Origin: Sphingomonas baiyangensis
GTDB lineage: Bacteria; Pseudomonadota; Alphaproteobacteria; Sphingomonadales; Sphingomonadaceae
DNA length: 64,000 nt
NCBI RefSeq assembly: GCF_005144715.1
Contig: NZ_SWKR01000001.1
Location: forward strand, 248,001 to 312,000
Reading direction: 5' to 3'
Shown: positions 24,686-34,429 of the stretch, one piece after another
How the letters are laid out: every line of letters begins with the position of its first letter
Position numbering within the stretch: position 1 is the first letter of the stretch
Translations under genes and position numbers: made by a program
The notes under the pieces: model-generated
The model's database searches: none
Seen by the model: only the letters and a program-made list of their open reading frames with translations
What the model was told of the DNA's origin: nothing

Positions 24686-25593
24686 GCGGGTTCGTGCGCC
24701 ACGCCTCGATGCCGCTGCAAGCCGCGCTGCGCGAGGTCGCCGACGATATCGATCGCCGCTTCGACAGCCTGCTCGCGGTACCCGACGATCCGCGCGCCGA
24801 CCTGTATCGCGCGATGCGCCATGCCGCGATCGGCGGCGGCAAGCGGCTGCGGCCGCTGCTGGTGGCGGCGACCGCGCGGCTGTTCGGCGTCGATCGCGAC
24901 TGCGCCGGGCGCGTCGGCGCAGCGATCGAGTGCATCCACGTCTACAGCCTGGTGCATGACGACCTGCCCGCGATGGACGATGACGACCTGCGCCGCGGCA
25001 AGCCCACGGTGCACAAGGCCTATGGCGAGGCCATCGCGATCCTCGCGGGCGACTGCCTGCATGCGCTGGCATTCGAGATCCTTGCCGACGACAGGACACA
25101 TGGCGACCCCTATGTTCGCGCCGAACTGATCCAGTGCCTCGCGCACGCCTCCGGTCCCGCGGGGATGGGCGGTGGCCAGATGATGGACCTCGAGGCCGAG
25201 AAGACGAGCTTCGACCTGCCCACCGTCACACGGTTGCAGGCGATGAAGACCGGCGCGCTCATCGCCTGTTCGGTCGAGAGCGGCGCGATCCTTGGGCGCG
25301 TGCCACCCGAGGGGCGCACGGGGCTGCGCGGCTATGCGCGCGACGTGGGGCTCGCCTTCCAGATCGCCGACGATCTTCTCGATGTCGAGGGCGACGAGGA
25401 AGCGGTCGGAAAGGCGCTGCGCAAGGACGGCGATGCGGGCAAGGAGACGTTCGTGTCGCTGCTCGGCGTCGATCGCGCGCGCGAGCAGGCTCGGCTGCTG
25501 GTCGAGCAGGCGATCGACCATCTGCACAGCTTCGGCAACGAGGCCGACCTGCTGCGCGATATCGCCCGCTTCACGCTCGAGCGCGATCGCTGA
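24682..25593 (+). CDS. ispA: Farnesyl diphosphate synthase (polyprenyl synthetase)
   Basis: 303 residues. First aspartate-rich motif DDLPAMDDDDLRRG, second motif DDLLD, and GGGKRLRP near residue 52. It condenses isopentenyl and dimethylallyl diphosphates to farnesyl diphosphate. I placed the start at GTG 24682, which overlaps the xseB stop; an ATG nine codons later (24709) is an alternative. In many alphaproteobacteria xseB-ispA precede dxs; here coaD follows instead. Confidence 0.93.
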   Translation: MSGFVRHASMPLQAALREVADDIDRRFDSLLAVPDDPRADLYRAMRHAAIGGGKRLRPLLVAATARLFGVDRDCAGRVGAAIECIHVYSLVHDDLPAMDDDDLRRGKPTVHKAYGEAIAILAGDCLHALAFEILADDRTHGDPYVRAELIQCLAHASGPAGMGGGQMMDLEAEKTSFDLPTVTRLQAMKTGALIACSVESGAILGRVPPEGRTGLRGYARDVGLAFQIADDLLDVEGDEEAVGKALRKDGDAGKETFVSLLGVDRAREQARLLVEQAIDHLHSFGNEADLLRDIARFTLERDR

Positions 25594-25606
25594 GCCGGAG
25601 ACCCGC

Positions 25607-26113
25607 ATGACGCAGCGCACCGCCGTCTATCCCGGCACCTTCGATCCCGTCACGCTCGGCCACATGGACATCATCGGCCGTGCGGCGCGCATCGTCGACC
25701 GGCTGGTCATCGGGGTGACGACCAACCCCTCCAAGTCGCCGATGTTCGCGCTCGACGAGCGGCTCGCGATGGTGCGCCGCGAGGTCGAGGGCATCGACGG
25801 CGAAATCCATGTCGTCGCGTTCGATTCGCTGCTGATGGACTTCGCCGAGCGCGAGGGCGCCGAGATGATCGTGCGCGGGCTGCGCGCCGTCTCGGACTTC
25901 GAATATGAATATCAGATGGCGGGCATGAACCAGCAGCTGAACGACCGCATCGAGACGGTATTCCTGATGGCCGACGTATCGCTGCAACCCATTGCCAGCC
26001 GGCTGGTAAAGGAAATCGCGCTCTATGGGGGCGATATCGGCCGCTTCGTGTCGCCTTTGGTCAAGGCCGAGGTCGAGGCGCGCGTCGACGCGGTCGGCCG
26101 CAAAGGCAGCTGA
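25607..26113 (+). CDS. coaD: Phosphopantetheine adenylyltransferase
   Basis: 168 residues, normal CoaD length. The nucleotidyl-transferase motif is TxGH in FDPVTLGHMDII, and VRGLRAVSDFEYEYQM and the ISSR-like ASRLVKEI region are conserved. It makes dephospho-CoA from 4'-phosphopantetheine and ATP, the fourth step of coenzyme A synthesis. It is 13 bp after ispA and in the same orientation; GGAG precedes the ATG. Confidence 0.95.
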   Translation: MTQRTAVYPGTFDPVTLGHMDIIGRAARIVDRLVIGVTTNPSKSPMFALDERLAMVRREVEGIDGEIHVVAFDSLLMDFAEREGAEMIVRGLRAVSDFEYEYQMAGMNQQLNDRIETVFLMADVSLQPIASRLVKEIALYGGDIGRFVSPLVKAEVEARVDAVGRKGS

Positions 26114-26193
26114 CCGCCGCCCGCACCCGCTTTGCGCTGCGGCGCTTTTGTTCTACCAGAGCGCCAGATCGCGCTTTCCATACCGGGGTATCC

Positions 26194-26892
26194 ATGCGTT
26201 TCCTTTCAGCCTTGCTCGCGCTTGTCGGCTTGTGCACCGCGCTGCCTGCCGCCGCGCAGATCGTTCCCGTCACCGCCACGGGCCGCGCGACACCGCCGGC
26301 GACCACCGACAAGGAGAATCTCTGGCTGCTCGATCTATCGACCGGCGGCCGCGTCACCATCTGGCTGCGCCCCGATGTGGCCCCCAAGATGGTCGAGCGC
26401 GTCAAGACGCTGACGCGGCAGGGCTTTTACAACGGCCTGCCCTTCCACCGCGTGATCGAGGGCTTTATGGCGCAGGGCGGCGATCCCAAGGGCGACGGCA
26501 CCGGCGGATCGCCGCTGCCTGACGTCGAAGCGGAGTTCAACTATCTGCCGCATGTGCGCGGCGCCGTCTCCGCCGCGCGCCAGGGTGCTCCCGACGATGC
26601 GCCCGCCGAGGTGAAGACCGCGGCCGAGAACAGCGCCAACAGCCAGTTCTTCATCGTGTTCACGCCGCGGCTCAGCCTCGACAAGGAATATACGGTGTTC
26701 GGGCGCGTGCTGAGCGGCATGGAGCATGTCGACGCGATCCCGCGCGGCGAGCCGCCTGCCGCTCCCGCGACGATCGTGCGCGCCTATATCGCCGCCGACA
26801 ACCCGCCGCCCTTCCAGGCCGTGGCGCCCGCGCGTGCGACGCTCCCCGAAGGCGAGCAGGAAGTGACGCTGCCCGGCGCGAGCGACGACTGA
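26194..26892 (+). CDS. Periplasmic cyclophilin-type peptidyl-prolyl isomerase
   Basis: 232 residues with a signal peptide ending ALPAAAQ. The cyclophilin core runs from about residue 45: FYNGLPFHRVIEGFMAQGGDP, NSANSQFFIVF and FGRVLSGMEHVDAI carry the catalytic Arg and Phe positions. It folds exported proteins by cis-trans proline isomerisation. Family members often sit as here, between coaD and queA, in alphaproteobacteria. Confidence 0.93.
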   Translation: MRFLSALLALVGLCTALPAAAQIVPVTATGRATPPATTDKENLWLLDLSTGGRVTIWLRPDVAPKMVERVKTLTRQGFYNGLPFHRVIEGFMAQGGDPKGDGTGGSPLPDVEAEFNYLPHVRGAVSAARQGAPDDAPAEVKTAAENSANSQFFIVFTPRLSLDKEYTVFGRVLSGMEHVDAIPRGEPPAAPATIVRAYIAADNPPPFQAVAPARATLPEGEQEVTLPGASDD

Positions 26893-26913
26893 GGCGCACG
26901 TGGCGCGCATTCG

Positions 26914-27939
26914 ATGAACGTTGACCTGTTCGATTTCGCGCTGCCGCCCGAGCGTATCGCGCTGCGCCCGGCAAGCCCGCGCGACGCCGCGCGAATGCTG
27001 GTGCTCGACGGGTCCGACACCCGCGACGCCTCGGTGCGCGACCTGCCCGGCTGCCTGCGCGCAGGCGATTGCCTGGTGTTCAACGACACGCGGGTCATCC
27101 CTGCGCAGCTCGAAGGGCGCCGCGGGGAGGCGCGCATCGGCGCCACGCTGCACAAGCGCGAAGGGCCGCGCCGCTGGCGTGCCTTCGTGCGCAACGCGAA
27201 ACGGCTGCGCGAGGGCGACGCGATCGATTTCGGCGCCGGTGTGTCGGCGATCGCCTCGGATCGCGGCGACGATGGCAGCTTCGCGCTCGATTTCGCCGGC
27301 GACGAACCCGTCGAGACGCTGCTTGCGCGCGCGGGCACGATGCCGCTGCCGCCCTATATCGCGGGCAAGCGCCCCACCGATGCGCGCGACGCCGAGGATT
27401 ACCAGACGATGTTCGCCGCCGAGCCCGGCGCGGTCGCGGCCCCGACGGCGGCGCTGCACTTCAGCCCCGCACTGATGGACGACTTGGCAGCGGCGGGAAT
27501 CGAGCACGCCACGCTGACGCTGCATGTCGGCGCGGGGACATTCCTGCCGGTCAAGGCCGCCGATACCGCCGAGCACCGGATGCACGCCGAATGGGGCCGC
27601 ATTGACGCGACGACGGCCGACCGCCTCAACGCCGTGCGCGCGCGCGGCGGCCGCGTGATCGCGGTAGGCACTACCAGCCTGCGCCTGATCGAGAGCGCCG
27701 CACGCGATGACGGCAGCATCGCCCCGTTCGAAGGCGACACCGCCATCTTCATCACGCCGGGCTACCGCTTTCGCGGCATCGACGGGCTGTTGACCAATTT
27801 CCACCTGCCGCGCTCGACGCTGTTCATGCTGGTCTCGGCGCTGATGGGGCTCGATCGGATGCAGGCGGCCTATGCGCACGCCATCGCCAACGACTATCGC
27901 TTCTATTCGTACGGCGACGCTTCGCTGCTGCTGCCCTGA
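26914..27939 (+). CDS. queA: S-adenosylmethionine:tRNA ribosyltransferase-isomerase QueA
   Basis: 341 residues. [17 protein letters not shown] opening, [18 protein letters not shown] and TTSLRLIES are QueA hallmarks. It transfers and rearranges the ribose of SAM on 7-aminomethyl-7-deazaguanine in tRNA to give epoxyqueuosine. The partner transglycosylase gene tgt is in this window but 17 kb away rather than adjacent. It ends 4 bp before the convergent aldo/keto reductase gene. Confidence 0.96.
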   Translation: MNVDLFDFALPPERIALRPASPRDAARMLVLDGSDTRDASVRDLPGCLRAGDCLVFNDTRVIPAQLEGRRGEARIGATLHKREGPRRWRAFVRNAKRLREGDAIDFGAGVSAIASDRGDDGSFALDFAGDEPVETLLARAGTMPLPPYIAGKRPTDARDAEDYQTMFAAEPGAVAAPTAALHFSPALMDDLAAAGIEHATLTLHVGAGTFLPVKAADTAEHRMHAEWGRIDATTADRLNAVRARGGRVIAVGTTSLRLIESAARDDGSIAPFEGDTAIFITPGYRFRGIDGLLTNFHLPRSTLFMLVSALMGLDRMQAAYAHAIANDYRFYSYGDASLLLP

Positions 27940-27943
27940 GGCG

Positions 27944-28954
27944 TCAGGCGAGTTCCTCGTCGGCGAACGTCTCGGTATCGATCTGCGCCTGCATCGGTGC
28001 GGCATAGCGCGCGCCGCGGATGGTGCCGGCCGCGAACACCGCGCTCGCCTTTTCGAGCAGCGCGGGCTCGAGCGACAACGTCGCCGCCGCCAGATCCTCG
28101 TCGAGATGCGCGATGCTGCGCGTGCCGGGTATCGGCACCACCTGCTCGCCGCGCGATAGCACCCAGGCGAGCGCGAGTTGGGCCGGCGTAACGCCTGCAT
28201 CAGCGGCCAGCGCCTCGAAGCGTGATACCGCCGCCAGATTGTGGCGCAGATTGTCGCCGGTGAAGCGCGGCATGTTGCGGCGGATATCGCCCTCGACATA
28301 GTCGTCGCTGCGTACCGCACCAGCGAGCAACCCGCGCGCGACGGGCGAGAAGGCGACGAAGCCAATGCCGAGTTCGCGACAGGTGTCGAGCACGGCGATC
28401 TCGGGATTGCGCACGACCGGCGAATACTCGCTCTGCACCGCCGCCACCGGATGCACGGCATATGCGCGGCGGATCGTTTCGGCGCCCATCTCGCTGAGGC
28501 CGATCGCGCCGATCTTCCCCGCTTCCTTCGCCCGCACCAGCGCGCCGACCGATTCCTCGATCGGGACCCTCGCGTCGAGGCGATGGAGATAATAGAGATC
28601 GATATGGTCGGTGCCGAGGCGCTGGAGCGCGCCGTCGAGCGTGCGCGCGATCGCGGCGGGCGAGCCGTCGAGCCCGCGCTTGCCGTCATGCAGGTCGAGC
28701 ACGCATTTGGAGGCGAGCACGAACTCGCCGCGGCGGTGCATCACCGCCTTGGCGATCAGCCGTTCGTTGGCGCCACCACCATAGAGTGCCGCGGTATCGA
28801 GCAGCGTCACGCCCTGGTCGAGCGCATGGTTGAGCAGCCGCGCGCCCTCGGCTTCCGAGGGCGTCTCGCCGTAGGCGTGGCTGAGGTTCATGCAGCCCAG
28901 CCCGATCGCCGAGACGCGGATGCCGCCGATCGAGCGGACGGGAAGCATGGTCAT
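27944..28954 (-). CDS. Aldo/keto reductase at the end of the pob-lig operon
   Basis: 336 residues. The AKR tetrad is visible: Asp in TLLDTAALYGGG, Tyr in that same segment, Lys in VLASKCVLD, His in YLHRLD. NADPH-binding SIAHLDEDLAAA lies near the C-terminus. The ATG overlaps the pobA stop (ATGA), so it is translated from the same message, but no AKR step is known in protocatechuate 4,5-cleavage. It may reduce an aldehyde by-product; that is a guess. Confidence 0.88.
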   Translation of the reverse strand: MTMLPVRSIGGIRVSAIGLGCMNLSHAYGETPSEAEGARLLNHALDQGVTLLDTAALYGGGANERLIAKAVMHRRGEFVLASKCVLDLHDGKRGLDGSPAAIARTLDGALQRLGTDHIDLYYLHRLDARVPIEESVGALVRAKEAGKIGAIGLSEMGAETIRRAYAVHPVAAVQSEYSPVVRNPEIAVLDTCRELGIGFVAFSPVARGLLAGAVRSDDYVEGDIRRNMPRFTGDNLRHNLAAVSRFEALAADAGVTPAQLALAWVLSRGEQVVPIPGTRSIAHLDEDLAAATLSLEPALLEKASAVFAAGTIRGARYAAPMQAQIDTETFADEELA

Positions 28955-30129
28955 ACGGGCAATCCTACGTAATTCTCGGCGATGGCGGTCTGCATCGCCG
29001 TCGATTCGGCGACATAGTCGAGCTCGGCGCGCTGCATCCGGTGCTCGAACGCGCCGTCTTCGGGAAAGCGATGCATCAGCCGCGTGAGCGACCAGCTGAA
29101 GCGCTCGGCCTTCCAAACGCGCGCCAGCGCGCGTGCCTGATAGCCGTCGATCCCGCGCGTGTCGCCATGCTTGAGCGCGGCGATAAGCGCCTCGCCCAGA
29201 TACACCACGTCGGACGCGGCAAGGTTCAGCCCCTTGGCACCGGTGGGCGGTACGATATGCGCGGCGTCGCCGGCCAGGAACAGGCTGCCGCGCCGCATCG
29301 TCTCGAACACATAGGAGCGCAGTGGCGCGATCGACATTTCGAGTGCCGGACCGCGCACCACCGGCCCGTCGGCAAGCGGCGCGAAACGGCGGTCGAGCTC
29401 GTCCCACAACCGCGCCTCGGGCCAGTCCTCCACACGCTCGGTCAGCGGCACCTGAATATAGTAGCGGCTGCGCGTAGGCGAGCGCATCGAGGCGAGCGCG
29501 AAGCCGTCGGCGGTGTTGGCGTAGATCAGCTCGGGGTGGCACGGCGGCACATCGGCAAGGATGCCGAGCCAGCCGAACGGATAGGCGCGCTCGAATTCCG
29601 GCCCCGCACCCACCGCCTTGCGGCTCGGCCCGTGGAAGCCGTCGCACCCCGCCACGAAGCGCGCCTCGATCCGCACCTCCTCGCCCGCATGGCGACAGGT
29701 GACGACAGGCGCGTCGCCGTCGATATCGTGGATCGCGACGTCGCTCGCGTCGAACAGCACGGGCAAACCGCGCGGCTCGGCGGCCTCGATCAGGTCGCGC
29801 GTCACCTCGGTCTGGCCGTAGACGGTGACGTGGCGGCCCGTCAGCGCCTTCACGTCGATGCGGATGGTGCGATCGTCGGTGGCGAGATTGAAGCCCTCCT
29901 CGATCAGCCCTTCGGCGTCGAGCCGTTCGGCAATGCCGAGCGAGCGCAGCAGATCGGTTGTCACGCTCTCGAGCACGCCGGCACGGATGCGGCTTTCGAC
30001 ATGCGCGCGGCTCTGGCGTTCGACGACGATGCACGCGAGCCCCGCCTGGCGCAGCATGTGGCCGAGCAGCATCCCCGCCGGCCCCGCACCGATGATGACC
30101 ACATCGGTGCGGCGCACGGCCACGGTCAT
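28951..30129 (-). CDS. pobA: 4-hydroxybenzoate 3-monooxygenase
   Basis: 392 residues, the standard PobA length. FAD motif GAGPAGMLLGHML, CDGFHGPSR (DG motif) and GDAAHIVPPTGAKGLNLAASD are intact, and RIRAGVLE and YYIQVPL are diagnostic of PobA. It uses NADPH and O2 to turn 4-hydroxybenzoate into protocatechuate, the substrate of LigAB encoded upstream. I chose MTVAVRRTD (30129), which overlaps the ligC stop by 4 bp. In SYK-6 this gene is not placed inside the ligJABC unit. Confidence 0.96.
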   Translation of the reverse strand: MTVAVRRTDVVIIGAGPAGMLLGHMLRQAGLACIVVERQSRAHVESRIRAGVLESVTTDLLRSLGIAERLDAEGLIEEGFNLATDDRTIRIDVKALTGRHVTVYGQTEVTRDLIEAAEPRGLPVLFDASDVAIHDIDGDAPVVTCRHAGEEVRIEARFVAGCDGFHGPSRKAVGAGPEFERAYPFGWLGILADVPPCHPELIYANTADGFALASMRSPTRSRYYIQVPLTERVEDWPEARLWDELDRRFAPLADGPVVRGPALEMSIAPLRSYVFETMRRGSLFLAGDAAHIVPPTGAKGLNLAASDVVYLGEALIAALKHGDTRGIDGYQARALARVWKAERFSWSLTRLMHRFPEDGAFEHRMQRAELDYVAESTAMQTAIAENYVGLPV

Positions 30130-31067
30130 GCCTGCAACTGGCGCTCGAGCGCGTCGAGCACGCGGTAGCACGGCAGCACCTGCGCCACCGAGCTGTTGGG
30201 CTCGCGCCCCTCGCGGATGGCGCTCACGAACTCGCGGTCCTGCAACTCGATACCATTGGTCGATACCGCGACGCCCGACAGGTCGATCGGCTCCTCCTTG
30301 CCCGTCACCAGATCGTCGTAGCGCGCGATCCAGGTGCCGTTGTCGCAGATGTAGCGGAAGAAGGTTCCGAGCGGCCCGTCATTGTTGAAGCTGAGCGACA
30401 GCGTGCAGATGGCGCCGCTTTCGGCCCGAAGCTGGATCGACATGTCCATCGCGATGCCGAGTTCGGGATGCAGCGGCCCCTGCACCGCATTGGCCTGCAC
30501 GATGGGGCCCGCCTGATAGGCGAACAGATCGACGGTGTGCGCGGCATGGTGCCACAGCAGGTGATCGGTCCACGAACGCGGCTCACCCTTGGCGTTCATG
30601 TTCTTGCGGCGGAAGAAATAGGTCTGCACGTCCATCTGCTGGATCGCGAGATCGCCCGCCGCGATCTTGTCGTGCAGATATTGGTGGCTGGGGTTGAAGC
30701 GGCGCGTATGCCCCACCATCGCCACCAGTCCGGTTTCCTGCTGCTTGGCGAGCACGGCTTCGGCATCAGCCAGACTGTCGGCCAGTGGAATCTCGACCTG
30801 CACATGCTTGCCGGCGTCCATGCACTGGATCGCTTGCTCTGCGTGCATCTGCGTCGGCGTGCAAAGGATGACGGCATCGACATCGTCGCGCGCAAGGCTT
30901 TCAGCGAGGTCGGTGCAGGCATGGCCGATGCCGTATTTGTCGGCGACCGCCTGCGTCGGTTCGAGCCGCCGGCCGACAAGGCTTACGACCTCGACGCCGT
31001 CGATGTTCTTCAGGCCATCGAGATGCTTTTCACCGAACGCGCCGGCGCCTGCGAGGGCAATGCGCAT
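30126..31067 (-). CDS. ligC: 4-carboxy-2-hydroxymuconate-6-semialdehyde dehydrogenase
   Basis: 313 residues, Gfo/Idh/MocA family. The opening MRIALAGAGAFGEKHLDGL and LCTPTQMHAEQAI match LigC of SYK-6 closely from memory. It oxidises the ring-cleavage product (as its hemiacetal) with NADP to 2-pyrone-4,6-dicarboxylate. GGAG lies eight bases before the ATG. Unlike its neighbours it is separated from ligB by 94 bp, a gap filled by a palindromic repeat. Confidence 0.95.
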   Translation of the reverse strand: MRIALAGAGAFGEKHLDGLKNIDGVEVVSLVGRRLEPTQAVADKYGIGHACTDLAESLARDDVDAVILCTPTQMHAEQAIQCMDAGKHVQVEIPLADSLADAEAVLAKQQETGLVAMVGHTRRFNPSHQYLHDKIAAGDLAIQQMDVQTYFFRRKNMNAKGEPRSWTDHLLWHHAAHTVDLFAYQAGPIVQANAVQGPLHPELGIAMDMSIQLRAESGAICTLSLSFNNDGPLGTFFRYICDNGTWIARYDDLVTGKEEPIDLSGVAVSTNGIELQDREFVSAIREGREPNSSVAQVLPCYRVLDALERQLQA

Positions 31068-31087
31068 GATCGTTTCTCCAGATTGAT

Positions 31088-31150
31088 CGTCGCCCCAGCG
31101 AAGGCTGGGGCCTTTGGCCGCACGAGGCCCCAGCCTTCGCTGGGGCGACG
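31088..31150. repeat. 25-bp perfect inverted repeat between ligB and ligC
   Basis: Arms 31088-31112 and 31126-31150 are exact inverted complements of 25 bp with a 13-base spacer. Each arm is itself a hairpin: CCCCAGC, loop GAAG, GCTGGGG. It is an inverted pair of a REP-like unit, inside the operon. No T-tract. Confidence 0.85.
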
Positions 31151-31161
31151 GCGGCCGGATG

Positions 31162-32487
<1,326 letters not shown>

Positions 32488-32491
<4 letters not shown>

Positions 32492-33513
32492 AGCCCTCGC
32501 TCCTTCAATTTGGCGTCGAGCCGGGGAAAGACGCGACGCGCATTGGCTTCGTAGATTGCATGGCGCTGCTCGTCGCTGATCGGCAGCGCATCGACATAGC
32601 GTTTGGTGTCGTCGAAATACTGGCCGGTGGTGGGATCGATGCCGCGCACCGCGCCCACCATCTCGCTACCGAACAGGATGTTCCTGGTGTCGATCACCTC
32701 GGCCAGCAGGTTCACGCCCGGCTGGTGATAGACGCAGGTATCGAAGAACACGTTGTTCATCACATGGCCGTCGAGCGCGGGTTTCTTGAGCATGTCGGCA
32801 AGGCCGCGATAGCGCCCCCAGTGATAGGGCACCGCCCCGCCGCCATGCGGGATGATGAAGCGCAATGTGGGAAAATCGGCGAACAGATCGCCCTCGATCA
32901 GCTGCATGAAGGCGATGGTGTCGGCAGCGATGTAATAGGCGCCCGTCGCGTGCATCGCCGGGTTGCAGCTGCCCGACACGTGGATCATCGCCGGCACGTC
33001 GAGCTCGACCATCTTCTCGTAGAAAGGATACCAGAAACGATCGGTGAGCGGCGGATGCTCGAACCGCCCGCCGCCGGGATCGGGATTGAGGTTGCAGCCG
33101 ATGAAGCCGAGCTCGGTGACGCAGCGCTCGAGCTCGGCGATCGAGCCCGCCATGTCGGCCTTCGGGCTTTGCGGCAGCATGCACACGCCAGCGAAGGTTT
33201 CGGGGTAGAGATCGACGCAGCGCGCGATCAGGTCATTATTGGCGCGCGACCAGGCGATGGCGACCTGCTCGTCGCCCACATGCGGCGCCATGGCGGAAGC
33301 GCGCGGCGAAAAGATCGTCATGTCGGCGCCGCGCTCGCGCAAAAGCCGCAACTGGTTCGCTTCGAGCGTCTCGCGGATCTCGTCGTCGGTGATTGCGGGA
33401 TAGGCGGGTGGCGCCTCGCCTGCCTTGAACGCCGCCTTCTGCGCCTCGCGCCATTCCGAATGCGCGGCGGGAGCGGTGGTGTAGTGACCGTGGCAATCGA
33501 TGATGAGCGTCAC
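32488..33513 (-). CDS. ligJ: 4-oxalomesaconate hydratase
   Basis: 341 residues, the same length as SYK-6 LigJ. Amidohydrolase-2 fold: metal site IDCHGHY at residues 5-11, then IHVSGSC and IIPHGGGAVPYHWGRYRG, with a final Asp region. It hydrates 4-oxalomesaconate to 4-carboxy-4-hydroxy-2-oxoadipate, downstream of the missing LigI step. It overlaps both neighbours by 4 bp (start with the DUF1932 stop, stop with ligA). Confidence 0.95.
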
Positions 33514-34376
33514 GCGGCATCCTTCAAGCGCTGGAGAAACGGCAGCAGCGTGCGCAGCTTGTGCGCCAGCCCGGCAGGCGGCGCGGCGTGCAGCCGGCCG
33601 ATCGCACGCTGGCGCTCGGCAGTGGCTCGGCTCATCGCGCTGCCGGTACCGAGCGCATCGAGCGTTGCGACCACTTCGTCCATCTCGGCCGCGCGGCGCG
33701 CGCCGTGCACCATCATGCGATCGAGATTATAGTCGAAGCGGCGCGCCCAGTCGGCGCCAGGCCAGCTGGCATCGAGCGAAGCGACTACGGCGTCGCGCAC
33801 GCCCGCCGCCTCGGCCGCGAGCGCGCATTCGGCACTGAGCGCCTCTAGCCCCTTGACCATCACCGATCGGATCATCTTGATCGCCGATGCGTCGCCGATC
33901 TTCGGCCCCGCAACCGCGACGCTAGTGAAGCCGAGCGCGGCAAGCGCATCGAGCGCAGCCGCCACATCGGGGCCCGATACGAGCAGCGGCACTGTCAGCC
34001 CCGCAGGCTCGACGGGCGCCATCACCGCGACATCGACATAGCGCGCGCGCTCGCCGATCGCGGCGGCAGCGGCGCGCTTGGTGTCGGGTGCCACCGAGTT
34101 CATGTCGAGCCACAGCGCACCGGGTTCGATCGCTGGCGCGGCCGTTCGGGCCGCCACGAGCGCATGATCGGCGGTGACGAGCGACAGGATCATGCGCGCA
34201 CCGCGCAAGGCATCAGCGGGCGTATCGCATGCCGTCACGCCGGCTCGCGCGCAGTCGGCGCGCTTGCCCTCGCGCAACGACGCATCGTCGAACTTCAGGT
34301 CATAGCAGCGCCCGCCGGGCCGGGCGAATGCCATCGCCGCCTCGCCGAACCCGATAAAGGTCGCGCCACTCTCCAT
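33510..34376 (-). CDS. DUF1932 NAD(P)-binding protein in the lig operon
   Basis: 288 residues. Rossmann N-terminus (TFIGFGEAAMAFARPGG) of the 6-phosphogluconate dehydrogenase type and a C-terminal DUF1932 helical domain with KMIRSVMVKGLEAL. Related genes occur near aromatic-degradation operons but no reaction has been fixed that I know of. It is the first gene of the coupled DUF1932-ligJABC-pobA unit, so a dehydrogenase role in that pathway, for example on a keto or enol intermediate, is inferred. Confidence 0.85.
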   Translation of the reverse strand: MESGATFIGFGEAAMAFARPGGRCYDLKFDDASLREGKRADCARAGVTACDTPADALRGARMILSLVTADHALVAARTAAPAIEPGALWLDMNSVAPDTKRAAAAAIGERARYVDVAVMAPVEPAGLTVPLLVSGPDVAAALDALAALGFTSVAVAGPKIGDASAIKMIRSVMVKGLEALSAECALAAEAAGVRDAVVASLDASWPGADWARRFDYNLDRMMVHGARRAAEMDEVVATLDALGTGSAMSRATAERQRAIGRLHAAPPAGLAHKLRTLLPFLQRLKDAA

Positions 34377-34429
34377 GCCGTGTCCGTAACGCGCACGTCT
34401 GCACCACGGCCAATCGGAATGCGCCCCGG

